A stretch of DNA of 22,403 bases, taken from the NCBI GenBank assembly GCA_035554595.1, contig DATMIH010000002.1:1-22403 (forward strand), in the 5' to 3' direction. The position numbers and the translations under genes are program-made. Origin of the DNA: VRUE01 sp035554595. Lineage in GTDB: Bacteria > Actinomycetota > Thermoleophilia > Solirubrobacterales > 70-9. A model generated the notes under the pieces. The model saw only the letters and a list, made by a program, of their open reading frames with translations. It had not been told where the DNA came from and made no database searches. Positions 1 through 6,795 of this stretch are shown here, one piece after another (position 1 is the first letter of the stretch; each line of letters opens with the position of its first letter).

Positions 1-1
1 T

Positions 2-406
2 GACGTGCGCCAGCGCCGCGGGGTGCGCGGCAGCGAGTACGCCTGGGCCAACGCCCGTCGGCTGCAGGCCTCCCTCGAGGAGACCGGCATCGGCTACTCG
101 CACCTCAAGGAGCTGGCCCCGACGACCGAGCTGCGCCAGGCCCAGTACCGCGCCGACGACCGCCGCGGCGAGGGCAAGCGCTCACGCACCCTCCTCGCCC
201 CCGAGTACGCCAGCGGCTACACCGAGGAGATCCTCGACCGGGTGGACCTGGCGCCGATCGTCAGGTGGATCGGTGGATCCAAGGCTGCCCTGCTCTGCGT
301 CGAGCGCGACCCGGAGGCCTGCCACCGTTCGCTGATCGCGGCCCGCCTGCGACGCGACTGGGACTTCAGCGTCGAGGACCTGCGCCCTCTGGCTGCCGCG
401 ACTTGA
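2..406 (+). CDS. DUF488 family protein, 5' end outside window
   Basis: The reading frame is already open at the first bases and continues DVRQRRG...; the GTG at 5 is internal, because DUF488 proteins have an N-terminal strand and a conserved DVR-type motif at this point. What is visible is the middle and C-terminal two thirds. The clearest family mark is LLCVERDPEACHRSLIA near the end, which carries the conserved Cys and Cys-His pair of DUF488. The biochemical function of the family is not established. The last 41 bp overlap the 3' end of the convergent VOC-family gene, so transcription of the two genes meets here. Recognition of the family is secure; the true start cannot be seen. Confidence 0.85.
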   Translation, partial: DVRQRRGVRGSEYAWANARRLQASLEETGIGYSHLKELAPTTELRQAQYRADDRRGEGKRSRTLLAPEYASGYTEEILDRVDLAPIVRWIGGSKAALLCVERDPEACHRSLIAARLRRDWDFSVEDLRPLAAAT

Positions 407-1031
407 CCGGCGGCGTGATCAGCGCCACCGGCAGCGAGAGACCGGCCGAGCGGCGCAGGGTGGCGATCCGGCGGCCGGGTTGGACCGCATCGCGGACTTC
501 ACTGACGCGGTCGCCGAGCGAGGCGACGGTCGCCTCGATCTCGGGAGCGACGAAGGCCAGCCCCCAAAAGAAGGCGGGCCGGTCTCCCCCGGTCCGCTCG
601 ATCGCCTCGGCCGGGGCCTGGACGACCTCGAGGATCGGCTCGCCGAGGCGGAAGAAGGCCTGGCGGGGAGCGCCGGCGGGGGTCGGCTCCTCGCGGATGC
701 GGCGCAGGTCAAGGCCGGCCCGCCGCAGAGCCGCAACCGTGCGATCGAGGTCGGAGCTGATCGCGACCACATGGTCAAGCGCGCTGACGCCGTTGGGGTG
801 AACCGGCCGCTCGGCAGGCGGCCGATCGGACCGAGCGGTTGCCAAACCGTCGAGCTCGTCGCTCTCCAGGCCGCGCAGCGACCACCCGGTGAGCCCTCTG
901 CCGCCGCTGTCCGGCGCCAGTCGAACCCGCGTCTGGCCGATCGTGCAGATATCGCCCTCGACCTCAAAGCCACAGTCCCGCCAGGCCGCGGGGGCATCGG
1001 CAACGATCAACTCGTCGAGGCTGGGTGCCAT
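366..1031 (-). CDS. VOC / glyoxalase-like domain protein
   Basis: A 221-residue protein of the vicinal-oxygen-chelate superfamily. It shows the typical ALDHVVAISSDLDRTVAALRRAG start of a beta-alpha-beta-beta-beta module around residues 84-105, with H87 as a probable metal ligand. A second part ends in the pattern RQAFFRLGEPILEVV, where the Glu is the usual second ligand. The substrate cannot be inferred. The open frame extends upstream to 1130, but ATG at 1031 is preferred: TACGGT lies exactly 6 nt upstream (1043-1038), as for a leaderless mRNA, and starting further upstream would run across the divergent promoter of the next gene. It converges on and overlaps the DUF488 gene by 41 bp. Confidence 0.8.
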   Translation of the reverse strand: MAPSLDELIVADAPAAWRDCGFEVEGDICTIGQTRVRLAPDSGGRGLTGWSLRGLESDELDGLATARSDRPPAERPVHPNGVSALDHVVAISSDLDRTVAALRRAGLDLRRIREEPTPAGAPRQAFFRLGEPILEVVQAPAEAIERTGGDRPAFFWGLAFVAPEIEATVASLGDRVSEVRDAVQPGRRIATLRRSAGLSLPVALITPPVKSRQPEGAGPRR

Positions 1032-1037
1032 GCCTGG

Positions 1038-1043
1038 ACCGTA
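1038..1043 (-). promoter_or_regulatory. -10 element for leaderless VOC gene
   Basis: TACGGT on the minus strand, followed by 6 nt and then the ATG at 1031. It matches the TANNNT -10 consensus at the spacing that places the first transcribed base at the start codon. No Shine-Dalgarno is present. No convincing -35 was found. Confidence 0.45.
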
Positions 1044-1061
1044 GCCGGCGGGGCCGGGAGC

Positions 1062-1088
1062 TGTTCGCTGCCGCTGGATCGGGGGTAA
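1062..1088 (+). promoter_or_regulatory. Sigma-F/sigma-B-like promoter of the 1098 gene
   Basis: TGTTC at 1062-1066, a 16-nt spacer, then GGGTAA at 1083-1088. This resembles the GTTT / GGGTA promoters used by actinobacterial sigma-F and Bacillus sigma-B. The predicted transcript starts within a few bases of the ATG at 1098, which also lacks a clear Shine-Dalgarno. Two further copies with the same spacer length lie at 1697-1723 and 3122-3148 on the minus strand. Confidence 0.5.
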
Positions 1089-1097
1089 CGAGTAGCA

Positions 1098-1568
1098 ATG
1101 CCCCAACTCGAGATTTACCTCAACGACCACCTGGCTGGTGCCACCGGAGGCGTCGAGCTGGCGCGACGGCTGCGCGCGAGCAACCGCGACGACGCGGTCT
1201 TCGGCGAGACCCTGAGTCGCGTCTGCGCCGAAATCGAAGCCGATCGCACCGTCCTCGAGCAGGTGATCAAGGAACTTGACTACTCGCGCAGCAAGGTCAA
1301 GCCGGTCGCCGCCTGGGCGGCCGAGAAGCTGGGCCGGCTCAAGCTCAACGGGCAGTGGCGTGGCTACTCACCGCTGAGTCGGCTGATCGAGCTGGAGGGC
1401 CTACTAATCGGCATCACCGGCAAGATCGGCCTCTGGCAGACCCTGACCGAGCTCGGCGCCGGCGCGGATCTCAACGCCGACCTCGAGCAGCTGACGGAGC
1501 GCGCGGCGGCCCAGCGTGCCGCGATCGATGACCTGCACCGAATCGCGGCCGCCGCCGTGGAGCGTTAG
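1098..1568 (+). CDS. Small all-helical protein, unknown function
   Basis: A 156-residue cytoplasmic protein without signal peptide or membrane segment. Most of it should form long helices, with regularly spaced acidic and basic residues (FGETLSRVCAEIEADRTVLEQ, then a C-terminal LEQLTERAAAQRAAIDDLHR). The opening LNDHLAGATGGVELARR and the central KLGRLKLNGQWRGYSPLSR look like conserved family blocks of an uncharacterised protein; a helical-bundle or ferritin-like fold is possible but not shown. The ATG at 1098 is chosen because it lies just downstream of a GGGTAA promoter. Its neighbours are stress-type genes (CsbD, DUF892), so a role in a general stress response is inferred from context only. 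Its stop overlaps the stop of the convergent microprotein by 4 nt. Confidence 0.75.
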   Translation: MPQLEIYLNDHLAGATGGVELARRLRASNRDDAVFGETLSRVCAEIEADRTVLEQVIKELDYSRSKVKPVAAWAAEKLGRLKLNGQWRGYSPLSRLIELEGLLIGITGKIGLWQTLTELGAGADLNADLEQLTERAAAQRAAIDDLHRIAAAAVER

Positions 1569-1639
1569 CGCACTCTCTGCCACAGGTAGATGACGAGGAG
1601 CACCAGGATGATCACGACCAATATTCCGACGATTGTCAC
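1565..1639 (-). CDS. 24-residue single-pass membrane microprotein
   Basis: A very short reading frame starting with GTG at 1639 and ending TAA at 1567-1565. It is preceded by a perfect GGAGGG (1651-1646) six bases from the start, the best ribosome site in this region. The product begins M-T-I-V-G, has an uninterrupted run of about 17 Ile/Val/Leu residues, and ends YLWQRVR: a transmembrane helix with an aromatic belt and a positive tail, so probably N-out/C-in or membrane-associated. A CGTTT-N16-GGGTAC promoter lies about 58 bases upstream. The stop overlaps the stop of the convergent gene by 4 nt. The function is unknown; stress induction is inferred from the promoter type and the neighbours. 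It would be missed by length cut-offs. Confidence 0.6.
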   Translation of the reverse strand: MTIVGILVVIILVLLVIYLWQRVR

Positions 1640-1696
1640 GTTGTTCCCTCCAGGTTGATTTAGCCCGAGCCTCCCCCGGCCCGAGTCTCAGGCTGC

Positions 1697-1723
1697 GTAC
1701 CCCGCGCCGCCAGGGCGCAAACG
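1697..1723 (-). promoter_or_regulatory. Sigma-F/sigma-B-like promoter of the microprotein
   Basis: Read on the minus strand: CGTTT (1723-1719), 16-nt spacer, GGGTAC (1702-1697). This is a near-consensus sigma-F type promoter. The expected start is near 1690, giving an mRNA leader of about 50 nt before the GTG at 1639. The motif lies just downstream of the DUF892 stop (1743), so it would let the microprotein be transcribed both from its own promoter and by read-through of the stress operon. Confidence 0.6.
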
Positions 1724-1742
1724 GTGAAAAACATCTCGTGCC

Positions 1743-2285
1743 CTATTTACGGCGACGGGCTTTCGTCGGCCGTTTGCGCTGAGTGGCCGGTACCTCTTCG
1801 CTGACCACGGCGCCGGTCAGCGACTTGATTTGACCCTCGAGGAATTTCGCCATCCGTTCCTCCTCGCGGCGGATCCCTTTTGCCAGTTTCGCCGTGTCGC
1901 GATCGCCGACTCTTTCGGCGAGCGTCTCGATCGCCAGGTAGGTGGCGATCTCCTCGTGCTCGTTGAAGTACTCGGTCTTGGCGTTCTTCAGCATCTTCTC
2001 CTGCTCGCCACTGCCGCGGACCATGTGCAGCGGCCCCTTGGCCGCCGCCATCACCTTGCCGACGGCGGTCTGCGTCAGCTGCCCGCCACCGCCCAGTTTC
2101 TTGATCCGGCGCTCGACGCCCTTGGCGTGGGCTTTGGTCTCGCGCAGATGCTGCTTGAGGCGTTTTTTGTAGGGGGCCTTGGTGGTCATCGCGATATGCG
2201 CCTCCAGAGCGGTTTCCAGTTCGCGCTCCTTGCCGTAAGCCTCGCTCAAATACTGAATCAGCTTGGTGTCTCGCTCGTTAGACAC
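1743..2285 (-). CDS. DUF892 (YciE/YciF-type) ferritin-like protein
   Basis: A 180-residue protein. Residues 4-155 follow the DUF892 pattern: RDTKLIQYLSEAYGKERELE, then HLRETKAHAKGVERRIKKLGG, then an EHEEIATYLAIETLAERVGD helix and EEERMAKFLEGQI. The Glu and His residues in these helices are those of a di-iron four-helix bundle. The family is known from stress-induced proteins; the exact activity is uncertain. The tail QRKRPTKARRRK is strongly basic and could bind DNA or acidic surfaces. The frame is open much further upstream, but GTG at 2285 is preferred: it overlaps the stop of the upstream gene by 8 bp, has AAAGGA upstream, and starts exactly at the family's N-terminus. It is the last gene of a three-gene operon. 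Confidence 0.85.
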   Translation of the reverse strand: MSNERDTKLIQYLSEAYGKERELETALEAHIAMTTKAPYKKRLKQHLRETKAHAKGVERRIKKLGGGGQLTQTAVGKVMAAAKGPLHMVRGSGEQEKMLKNAKTEYFNEHEEIATYLAIETLAERVGDRDTAKLAKGIRREEERMAKFLEGQIKSLTGAVVSEEVPATQRKRPTKARRRK

Positions 2286-2697
2286 CCGCGCCACCGTCCT
2301 TTCGTGCCTGCTTAGCGCTCGCCGCGGCCGCCTTGACCCGCTCGGCCTCGCGACGGGCGCGAACGGCGGTCTCCTTGGCCTCGAGGCTCTCCTCCTTGGC
2401 GTCGAGCTTCTCGATCTGGGCCGCCTTGTCCCGTTTGTCCTTCGCCCGTTTCGCCTTCTGGGTCGCTTTCTCCCGCTTGCGCCGCTCGGCCTCGGCCTTC
2501 TGTCGCAGCTCCTCCTCGGCCTTGCTTTCGCGCCGCTTGGCCTCCGCACGCAGGCGAGTCGCGCGTTCGCGCTCCATCTCCGCCACCTCGGCGGAGGGGT
2601 CGGAGTTGTCGAACATCGCGAGCACGGCGTCAAGCGGCAGCCTCGCAAGCTTCAGCGAGTGATCGAAGATCGCCTTGGGAACAGTGAGAATCGCCAT
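2278..2697 (-). CDS. Charged coiled-coil protein, unknown function
   Basis: A 139-residue protein. The first 30 residues (MAILTVPKAIFDHSLKLARL...) form an amphipathic or weakly hydrophobic helix that could associate with membrane. From about residue 38 onward the chain is almost entirely Glu, Lys, Arg, Ala and Gln in helical repeats, a long hydrophilic coiled coil with no Cys or Trp. The start ATG overlaps the TGA of the upstream CsbD-like gene (TGATG), so the two are translationally coupled, and its own stop overlaps the DUF892 start. No known family is recognised. The composition recalls hydrophilic desiccation- or stress-protective proteins, which fits its neighbours, but that is inference. 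Confidence 0.7.
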   Translation of the reverse strand: MAILTVPKAIFDHSLKLARLPLDAVLAMFDNSDPSAEVAEMERERATRLRAEAKRRESKAEEELRQKAEAERRKREKATQKAKRAKDKRDKAAQIEKLDAKEESLEAKETAVRARREAERVKAAAASAKQARKDGGAGV

Positions 2698-3089
2698 CAG
2701 CTCTTCCCCTTGTGCTCGATCAGGTTGGCTGCCTCTTCGGCGCGCTGGGCTTTCTGCTTAAGGTCGCTGGCTTCGAGCTCGGCTTCCCTGCGCTCCTCGG
2801 CGAGTTTGCGCTCGGCTCGCTCCTCAGACTCGATCTCGCTGGCCTCGAGCTCGACCTGGCGCCGCTCGGCCGCCGCGCCGGCCTTCTCCTGCTCCAGCTC
2901 GGCCTCGCCCTCCTTCTGCTTCGCCTCGGCGGCAAGCGCCGCAGCGTCTTTCTCGGCCTCGCTTTGCACCTGCTGCAGCTTGCCCTCGCGATGCAGGTCG
3001 TCTCGGCCCAGCACCGTGCCAGCTAGTTCCTTTGCTCTACCGGCGAGCTTTCCAATCGTGCCGCCGGCGGTCGCCTCTTGCTCTGTCAT
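2697..3089 (-). CDS. CsbD-like stress protein with coiled-coil extension
   Basis: A 130-residue protein. Residues 11-45 (GKLAGRAKELAGTVLGRDDL... EGKLQQVQSEAEKDA) match the CsbD family, short hydrophilic proteins that in Bacillus belong to the sigma-B general stress regulon. Typical CsbD proteins are 60-70 residues; here a 75-residue Glu/Lys/Arg/Ala coiled coil follows. The ATG at 3089 is chosen over upstream options because AGAAGGG precedes it at 6-7 nt and the family's N-terminus fits. It is the first gene of the csbD / coiled-coil / DUF892 operon and lies 26-30 nt downstream of a predicted sigma-F type promoter start. The molecular function of CsbD is not known. Confidence 0.8.
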   Translation of the reverse strand: MTEQEATAGGTIGKLAGRAKELAGTVLGRDDLHREGKLQQVQSEAEKDAAALAAEAKQKEGEAELEQEKAGAAAERRQVELEASEIESEERAERKLAEERREAELEASDLKQKAQRAEEAANLIEHKGKS

Positions 3090-3121
3090 TGATGCCCTTC
3101 TTTGTGGTTGTTCAGGCCTAC

Positions 3122-3148
3122 GTACCCGGGATCGGTCGCCAGCCAACC
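3122..3148 (-). promoter_or_regulatory. Sigma-F/sigma-B-like promoter of the csbD operon
   Basis: Minus strand: GGTTG (3148-3144), 16-nt spacer, GGGTAC (3127-3122). The same -10 and the same spacer occur at the microprotein promoter (1697-1723). The transcript start is expected near 3115, so the leader is short and contains the AGAAGGG ribosome site before the ATG at 3089. CsbD homologues are known to be under general stress sigma factors, which supports this assignment. Confidence 0.65.
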
Positions 3149-3220
3149 GGTAGAGCCAGCAAAAGCCACACTGCACCTCTTCTCTACAAATGACTAATCG
3201 AAGGTATTCTGGGCAGACGC

Positions 3221-4021
3221 ATGGTCAAGCCCACCCCATCAGGTCCGGGCCGGCCCAAGCGATCGTCCGATATCCCCCTTTCCGGCAGCCGCAGGCTTGA
3301 TCGCAGCAGCGATGTGCCGCTGTACTTCCAGCTTGCTTCGGTGCTGAAGGTGATGTTGGAGGTCGGGGCCTGGGAGCCCGGTGCGCGTTTTGCCTCCGAG
3401 CGTGAGATCGAAGAAGAGTTCGAGGTCTCACGCGCCGTGATTCGGCCGGCGCTCGATCTCCTCGTCGGCGACGGTGCGATCTTCCGCGTCAAGGGGTCGG
3501 GCGCCTTCGTGGCGCCGCCGCGGCGAGAGATCAAAGTGGCTGGGCTGGTCAGGCTCTGGCTGGAAGGCCAGAACGGCCGCCCCGTAGCCGTGCGTGCCGC
3601 GCGCGAACATCTGCCCGACCCGACCGTCTCGCAGTGCCTCGAGATCGAGGACCCAGAGACGCCGGTGGCCCACGTGACTGCGATCGTCGACGTCGGCGAG
3701 CCCTCGGTCTGCCTGGTCGACTCCTATTCGACGGTCGCCCACGTGCCCTGGTTCCTCGCCATTGCCGAGGCGCTCAAAGCAGAAGAGAAACCGCCCGCTC
3801 CAAGCGATCTCGACCTCACTCGGGCGACCGTCTCGGTCGAGCACACCTTCTTCGGCGAGTGGGGCTCCTCACAGGTCGGCGCCACCGCCGGCGAGCCTGC
3901 CCTGATGGGTCGCTTCGTCCAGTTCGGCCGCCCCAATGGATCCGAGCACGAGCGGCCGCTCGAGTTCGCCCGCCTCATCTACCGCGCTGACAGCGCCCAG
4001 CTTTCCTTTGTGCTCAGCTGA
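3221..4021 (+). CDS. GntR-family (HutC/UTRA type) transcription regulator
   Basis: A 266-residue regulator. Residues 30-100 are a GntR winged helix: PLYFQLASVLKVMLEVGAW, then SEREIEEEFEVSRAVIRPALDLL as the helix-turn-helix, and the wing GAIFRVKGSGAFV. From about residue 110 to the end the chain has the length and pattern of a UTRA ligand-binding domain (strand-rich, ending in a family-like LEFARLIYRAD...). A proline/serine-rich N-terminal 25 residues precede the domain. It lies 33 bp upstream of the liv-type transporter genes on the same strand and probably controls them; a ligand related to the imported substrate is expected. TATTCT at 3205-3210 could be its -10. An ATGACTAATC just upstream of that is repeated upstream of the aldo/keto-reductase gene. 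Confidence 0.85.
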   Translation: MVKPTPSGPGRPKRSSDIPLSGSRRLDRSSDVPLYFQLASVLKVMLEVGAWEPGARFASEREIEEEFEVSRAVIRPALDLLVGDGAIFRVKGSGAFVAPPRREIKVAGLVRLWLEGQNGRPVAVRAAREHLPDPTVSQCLEIEDPETPVAHVTAIVDVGEPSVCLVDSYSTVAHVPWFLAIAEALKAEEKPPAPSDLDLTRATVSVEHTFFGEWGSSQVGATAGEPALMGRFVQFGRPNGSEHERPLEFARLIYRADSAQLSFVLS

Positions 4022-4054
4022 GACAGACTTTCTCGAGCGCTATGGAAAGATCAA

Positions 4055-4948
4055 TTGTTCGCCATGACCGCGCTGGGTCAGAACCTGATCGATGCCCTCG
4101 CTCTCGGCAGTCTCTACGCCCTGATCGCCCTCGGCATCACCCTCGTCTACACCGTGATGGGGATGATGAACTTCGCCCACGGCGAGTTCATCATGCTCGC
4201 CGCCTACGCCCTCTTCGTCTTTGCTGACCTGCCCTTCGGCGTCGCCGTCGGCTGCGCTCTACTGACCGGCATCGCGATCGCGCTGATCGCCGAGCGCGTC
4301 GCCTTCCGGCCCGTTCGTAACGCTGACCTCTCGGCCCAGCTCGTCACCTCGCTGGCGGTCGCGACGATCCTGCAGAACGTCGTTACGGTGTCCGTCGACG
4401 CCCGCGCCCAGTCGGTCGCGACGCCGGCGGCGATCAGCGAAACAACCAGCATCGGCAGCATTATGGTGCCGAATCTGGAGTTCGTCACCCTCGGGCTGAC
4501 GGCGATCGTCCTCGCCGGCCTCGGCTGGCTGCTCTACCGCACCCGCACCGGCCTGGCGATGCGAGCGGCGGCGGAGAACTTCGAGATGGCTCGGCTGCTC
4601 GGCGTCCGCGCCAACCGGGTGATCGCGATCGCCTTCGCGCTTAGCGGCGCGCTCGCCGCCGCGGTCGGCGTGCTGATCGTGCTGCAGAGTGGCCAGGTCT
4701 CGCCGACGATGGGGCTGACGCCGGTCCTGGTCGGCTTCGTCGCCGTCGTGATCGGCGGCTTCGGCAGAATGTTCGGCGCCGTGGTCGGCGGCCTGCTGCT
4801 CGGCGCTCTCTCCTCCCTGCTCGGCGTCTACCTGCCCGAGGGGCTGGCGCCCTTCCGCGACGCGATCGTCTTCACCTTCCCGGTGCTGATCCTAATCTTC
4901 AGGCCGCACGGGCTGCTCGGCGGAGAGATCGGCAGGGCCCGAGTATGA
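4055..4948 (+). CDS. livH: Branched-chain-type ABC transporter permease (LivH)
   Basis: A 297-residue inner-membrane permease of the HAAT (LivH) family with about eight hydrophobic helices. The opening NLIDALALGSLYALIALGIT followed by MGMMNFAHGEFIML is the family hallmark, and RAAAENFEMARLLGV matches the coupling region that contacts the ATPase. Two starts are possible. TTG at 4055 has GGAAAGA five bases upstream; ATG at 4064 would give the N-terminus MTALGQNL usual for homologues but sits 14 bases from that site. The stop overlaps the start of the next gene (ATGA). With the fused LivM-LivG and LivF proteins it makes a complete importer. The substrate need not be an amino acid; the linked oxygenase suggests a small organic acid or aromatic compound. 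Confidence 0.88.
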   Translation: MFAMTALGQNLIDALALGSLYALIALGITLVYTVMGMMNFAHGEFIMLAAYALFVFADLPFGVAVGCALLTGIAIALIAERVAFRPVRNADLSAQLVTSLAVATILQNVVTVSVDARAQSVATPAAISETTSIGSIMVPNLEFVTLGLTAIVLAGLGWLLYRTRTGLAMRAAAENFEMARLLGVRANRVIAIAFALSGALAAAVGVLIVLQSGQVSPTMGLTPVLVGFVAVVIGGFGRMFGAVVGGLLLGALSSLLGVYLPEGLAPFRDAIVFTFPVLILIFRPHGLLGGEIGRARV

Positions 4949-6795
4949 GCCGCGTCCGCTTCCGCACACCCCAGTCCGCCGCCGCCTCGCTGCTGGTCCC
5001 CTTGCTGGCGATCGCGATCACCGCCCTGCTCGGCGCCAACGGCACACCCTCCTTCCAGGACACGGTGACGACGATCCTCTGCAACCTGATCATCGTCATC
5101 GGCCTGCAAGTCTTTGTCGGCAACAGCGGCGTCTACTCCTTCGGCCAGCTCGGCTTCGCCACCGCCGGCGCTTACATAGCCGCCTTCCTCACCCTGCCTG
5201 CGGCCATCGCCCTGCTGCAGACGCCCGGCCTACCGCATTTCATCGCCGACGCCCACCTCGGCGCGCTGCCCTCGACCCTGATCGCCGCGGCGATCTCCGG
5301 CCTGCTGGCGATCGTGGTCGGGCTGCCGCTGATGCGCACCTCAACCCTGGCGATCCCGATCTCGACCTTCGCCTTTCTGCTCGTCGTCTACAACGTCGTC
5401 GCCAACTGGGATCGGGTGACCGGCGGCAGCAGCGGCCTGGTCAGCATCCCCTCCACGACCAGCGTCGAATCGGCGGCGCTCTGGGCCGGGGCGACCGTGG
5501 TCCTGGCGTTGGCCTACAAGTGGTCGGCGAGCGGCTACCGCCTGCAGGCAACGCGCGAGGACGAGGTGGCGGCGCGCTCGATCGGCATCGGCCTGATGAG
5601 GGAGCGGCTGATCGCCTTCGGCATCAGCGGCGTTCTCTGCGGGATCGGCGGCGCCCTTGCCGTGCACCAGTCCGGCGTCCTCAGCCCGGTCACCTTCTAC
5701 TTTGGCGCGACCGTGACGACGATGACGATGCTCGTCGTCGGCGGCGCTCGCAGCGTCTTCGGCGCGGTGATCGGGGCGATCGCGATCGCGACGGTGAACG
5801 AACTACTGCGCGGCGTCGAGAACGGCGCCAGCCTGTTCGGCGCGATCTCGATCGGCGAAGCGCCCGGGCTCGCCGCGATCGGCCTCGGCCTGATCCTGCT
5901 GGCGACGATGATCGCGATGCCGAACGGGCTGAGCCGCGGCCGCGAGGCCGGCGAGCTGCCCTGGCTGCAGCGACTGGGCCTGAGCTCGCCGGCGCCGGCG
6001 CCGGGGCCGCCGCTCGACGATGCCGTTGCGGGCAAGCACGCGCGCGAGCGGCCGGAGAACGGTGCCCTGCGGGCGGAGGGCATCTCCCTCGCCTTTGCCG
6101 GGCTGCGGGTGCTGAAGGAGGTCGACCTGACGCTCGAGCCGGGCGAGGCGCTGGGGCTGATCGGGCCCAACGGGGCCGGCAAGACTACCCTCGTCAACGT
6201 CCTCAGCGGCTTCCAGACGCCCGACTCCGGAACAGTCTCACTCGAGGGCGCCGACGTCACCGGGCACTCGCCGGCCCGCCTCGCCCACGAAGGCCTTGGC
6301 CGCACCTTCCAAGCGGCCCTCCCCTTCCCCGACCTGAGCGGCCTTGAGAGCGTCGCCGTCGGCGCGATGGGCATGGGTTTGAGCAAGCGGCGCGCGGTCG
6401 CGGTCGCCGCCGACGTGCTCGGCCGCCTCGACCTGCTCGAGCAGGCAACGCTGCCGGCCGGGGCGCTGCCACCGGGCAGCCAGCGACTGCTCGGGATCGC
6501 CCGCGCGCTCGCGATCGGGCCTCGCTATCTGCTGCTCGACGAGCCAGCCGCCGGGCTGAACGAGGCCGAATGCGAAGAGCTGGTGGCGATCCTCCGCAAC
6601 GTGCTCAGCGACTTCGGCTGCGGCATCCTGCTGATCGAGCACGACATGAGCATTGTCATGCCGCTCTGCTCGCGAGTGCAGGTGCTCGACGACGGAACGA
6701 CGATCCGGGTCGGCACCCCGCAGGAGGTCCAGGACGACCCCGCGGTGGTCGAGTCCTACCTCGGCAGCTCCTTCTTGGCGGCCATCGATGCTTGA
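4945..6795 (+). CDS. LivM permease fused to LivG ATPase
   Basis: A 616-residue fusion. Residues 1-325 are a LivM-type permease (VGNSGVYSFGQLGFATAGAY is the family signature; about eight to ten helices). A proline/alanine-rich linker of about 40 residues follows. Residues 370-616 are a LivG-type ATPase with Walker A GPNGAGKTT (407-415), Walker B ending D532-E533 (LLLDEPAAGL) and the switch His in LLIEHDM. The ABC signature is odd: LPPGSQ at 508-513 instead of LSGGQ or LSYGQ. If real, one of the two composite ATP sites with LivF is degenerate. Start and stop overlap both neighbours (4 bp and 8 bp), showing a tightly coupled operon. Fused LivM-LivG proteins are known in other bacteria. Confidence 0.88.
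   Translation: MSRVRFRTPQSAAASLLVPLLAIAITALLGANGTPSFQDTVTTILCNLIIVIGLQVFVGNSGVYSFGQLGFATAGAYIAAFLTLPAAIALLQTPGLPHFIADAHLGALPSTLIAAAISGLLAIVVGLPLMRTSTLAIPISTFAFLLVVYNVVANWDRVTGGSSGLVSIPSTTSVESAALWAGATVVLALAYKWSASGYRLQATREDEVAARSIGIGLMRERLIAFGISGVLCGIGGALAVHQSGVLSPVTFYFGATVTTMTMLVVGGARSVFGAVIGAIAIATVNELLRGVENGASLFGAISIGEAPGLAAIGLGLILLATMIAMPNGLSRGREAGELPWLQRLGLSSPAPAPGPPLDDAVAGKHARERPENGALRAEGISLAFAGLRVLKEVDLTLEPGEALGLIGPNGAGKTTLVNVLSGFQTPDSGTVSLEGADVTGHSPARLAHEGLGRTFQAALPFPDLSGLESVAVGAMGMGLSKRRAVAVAADVLGRLDLLEQATLPAGALPPGSQRLLGIARALAIGPRYLLLDEPAAGLNEAECEELVAILRNVLSDFGCGILLIEHDMSIVMPLCSRVQVLDDGTTIRVGTPQEVQDDPAVVESYLGSSFLAAIDA

Noticed and set aside
2263..3153. Ser/Leu-rich frames on the plus strand opposite the csbD operon
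   Set aside because: Mirror image of Glu/Lys/Arg/Ala codons of the coiled-coil genes; no ribosome site or family match.
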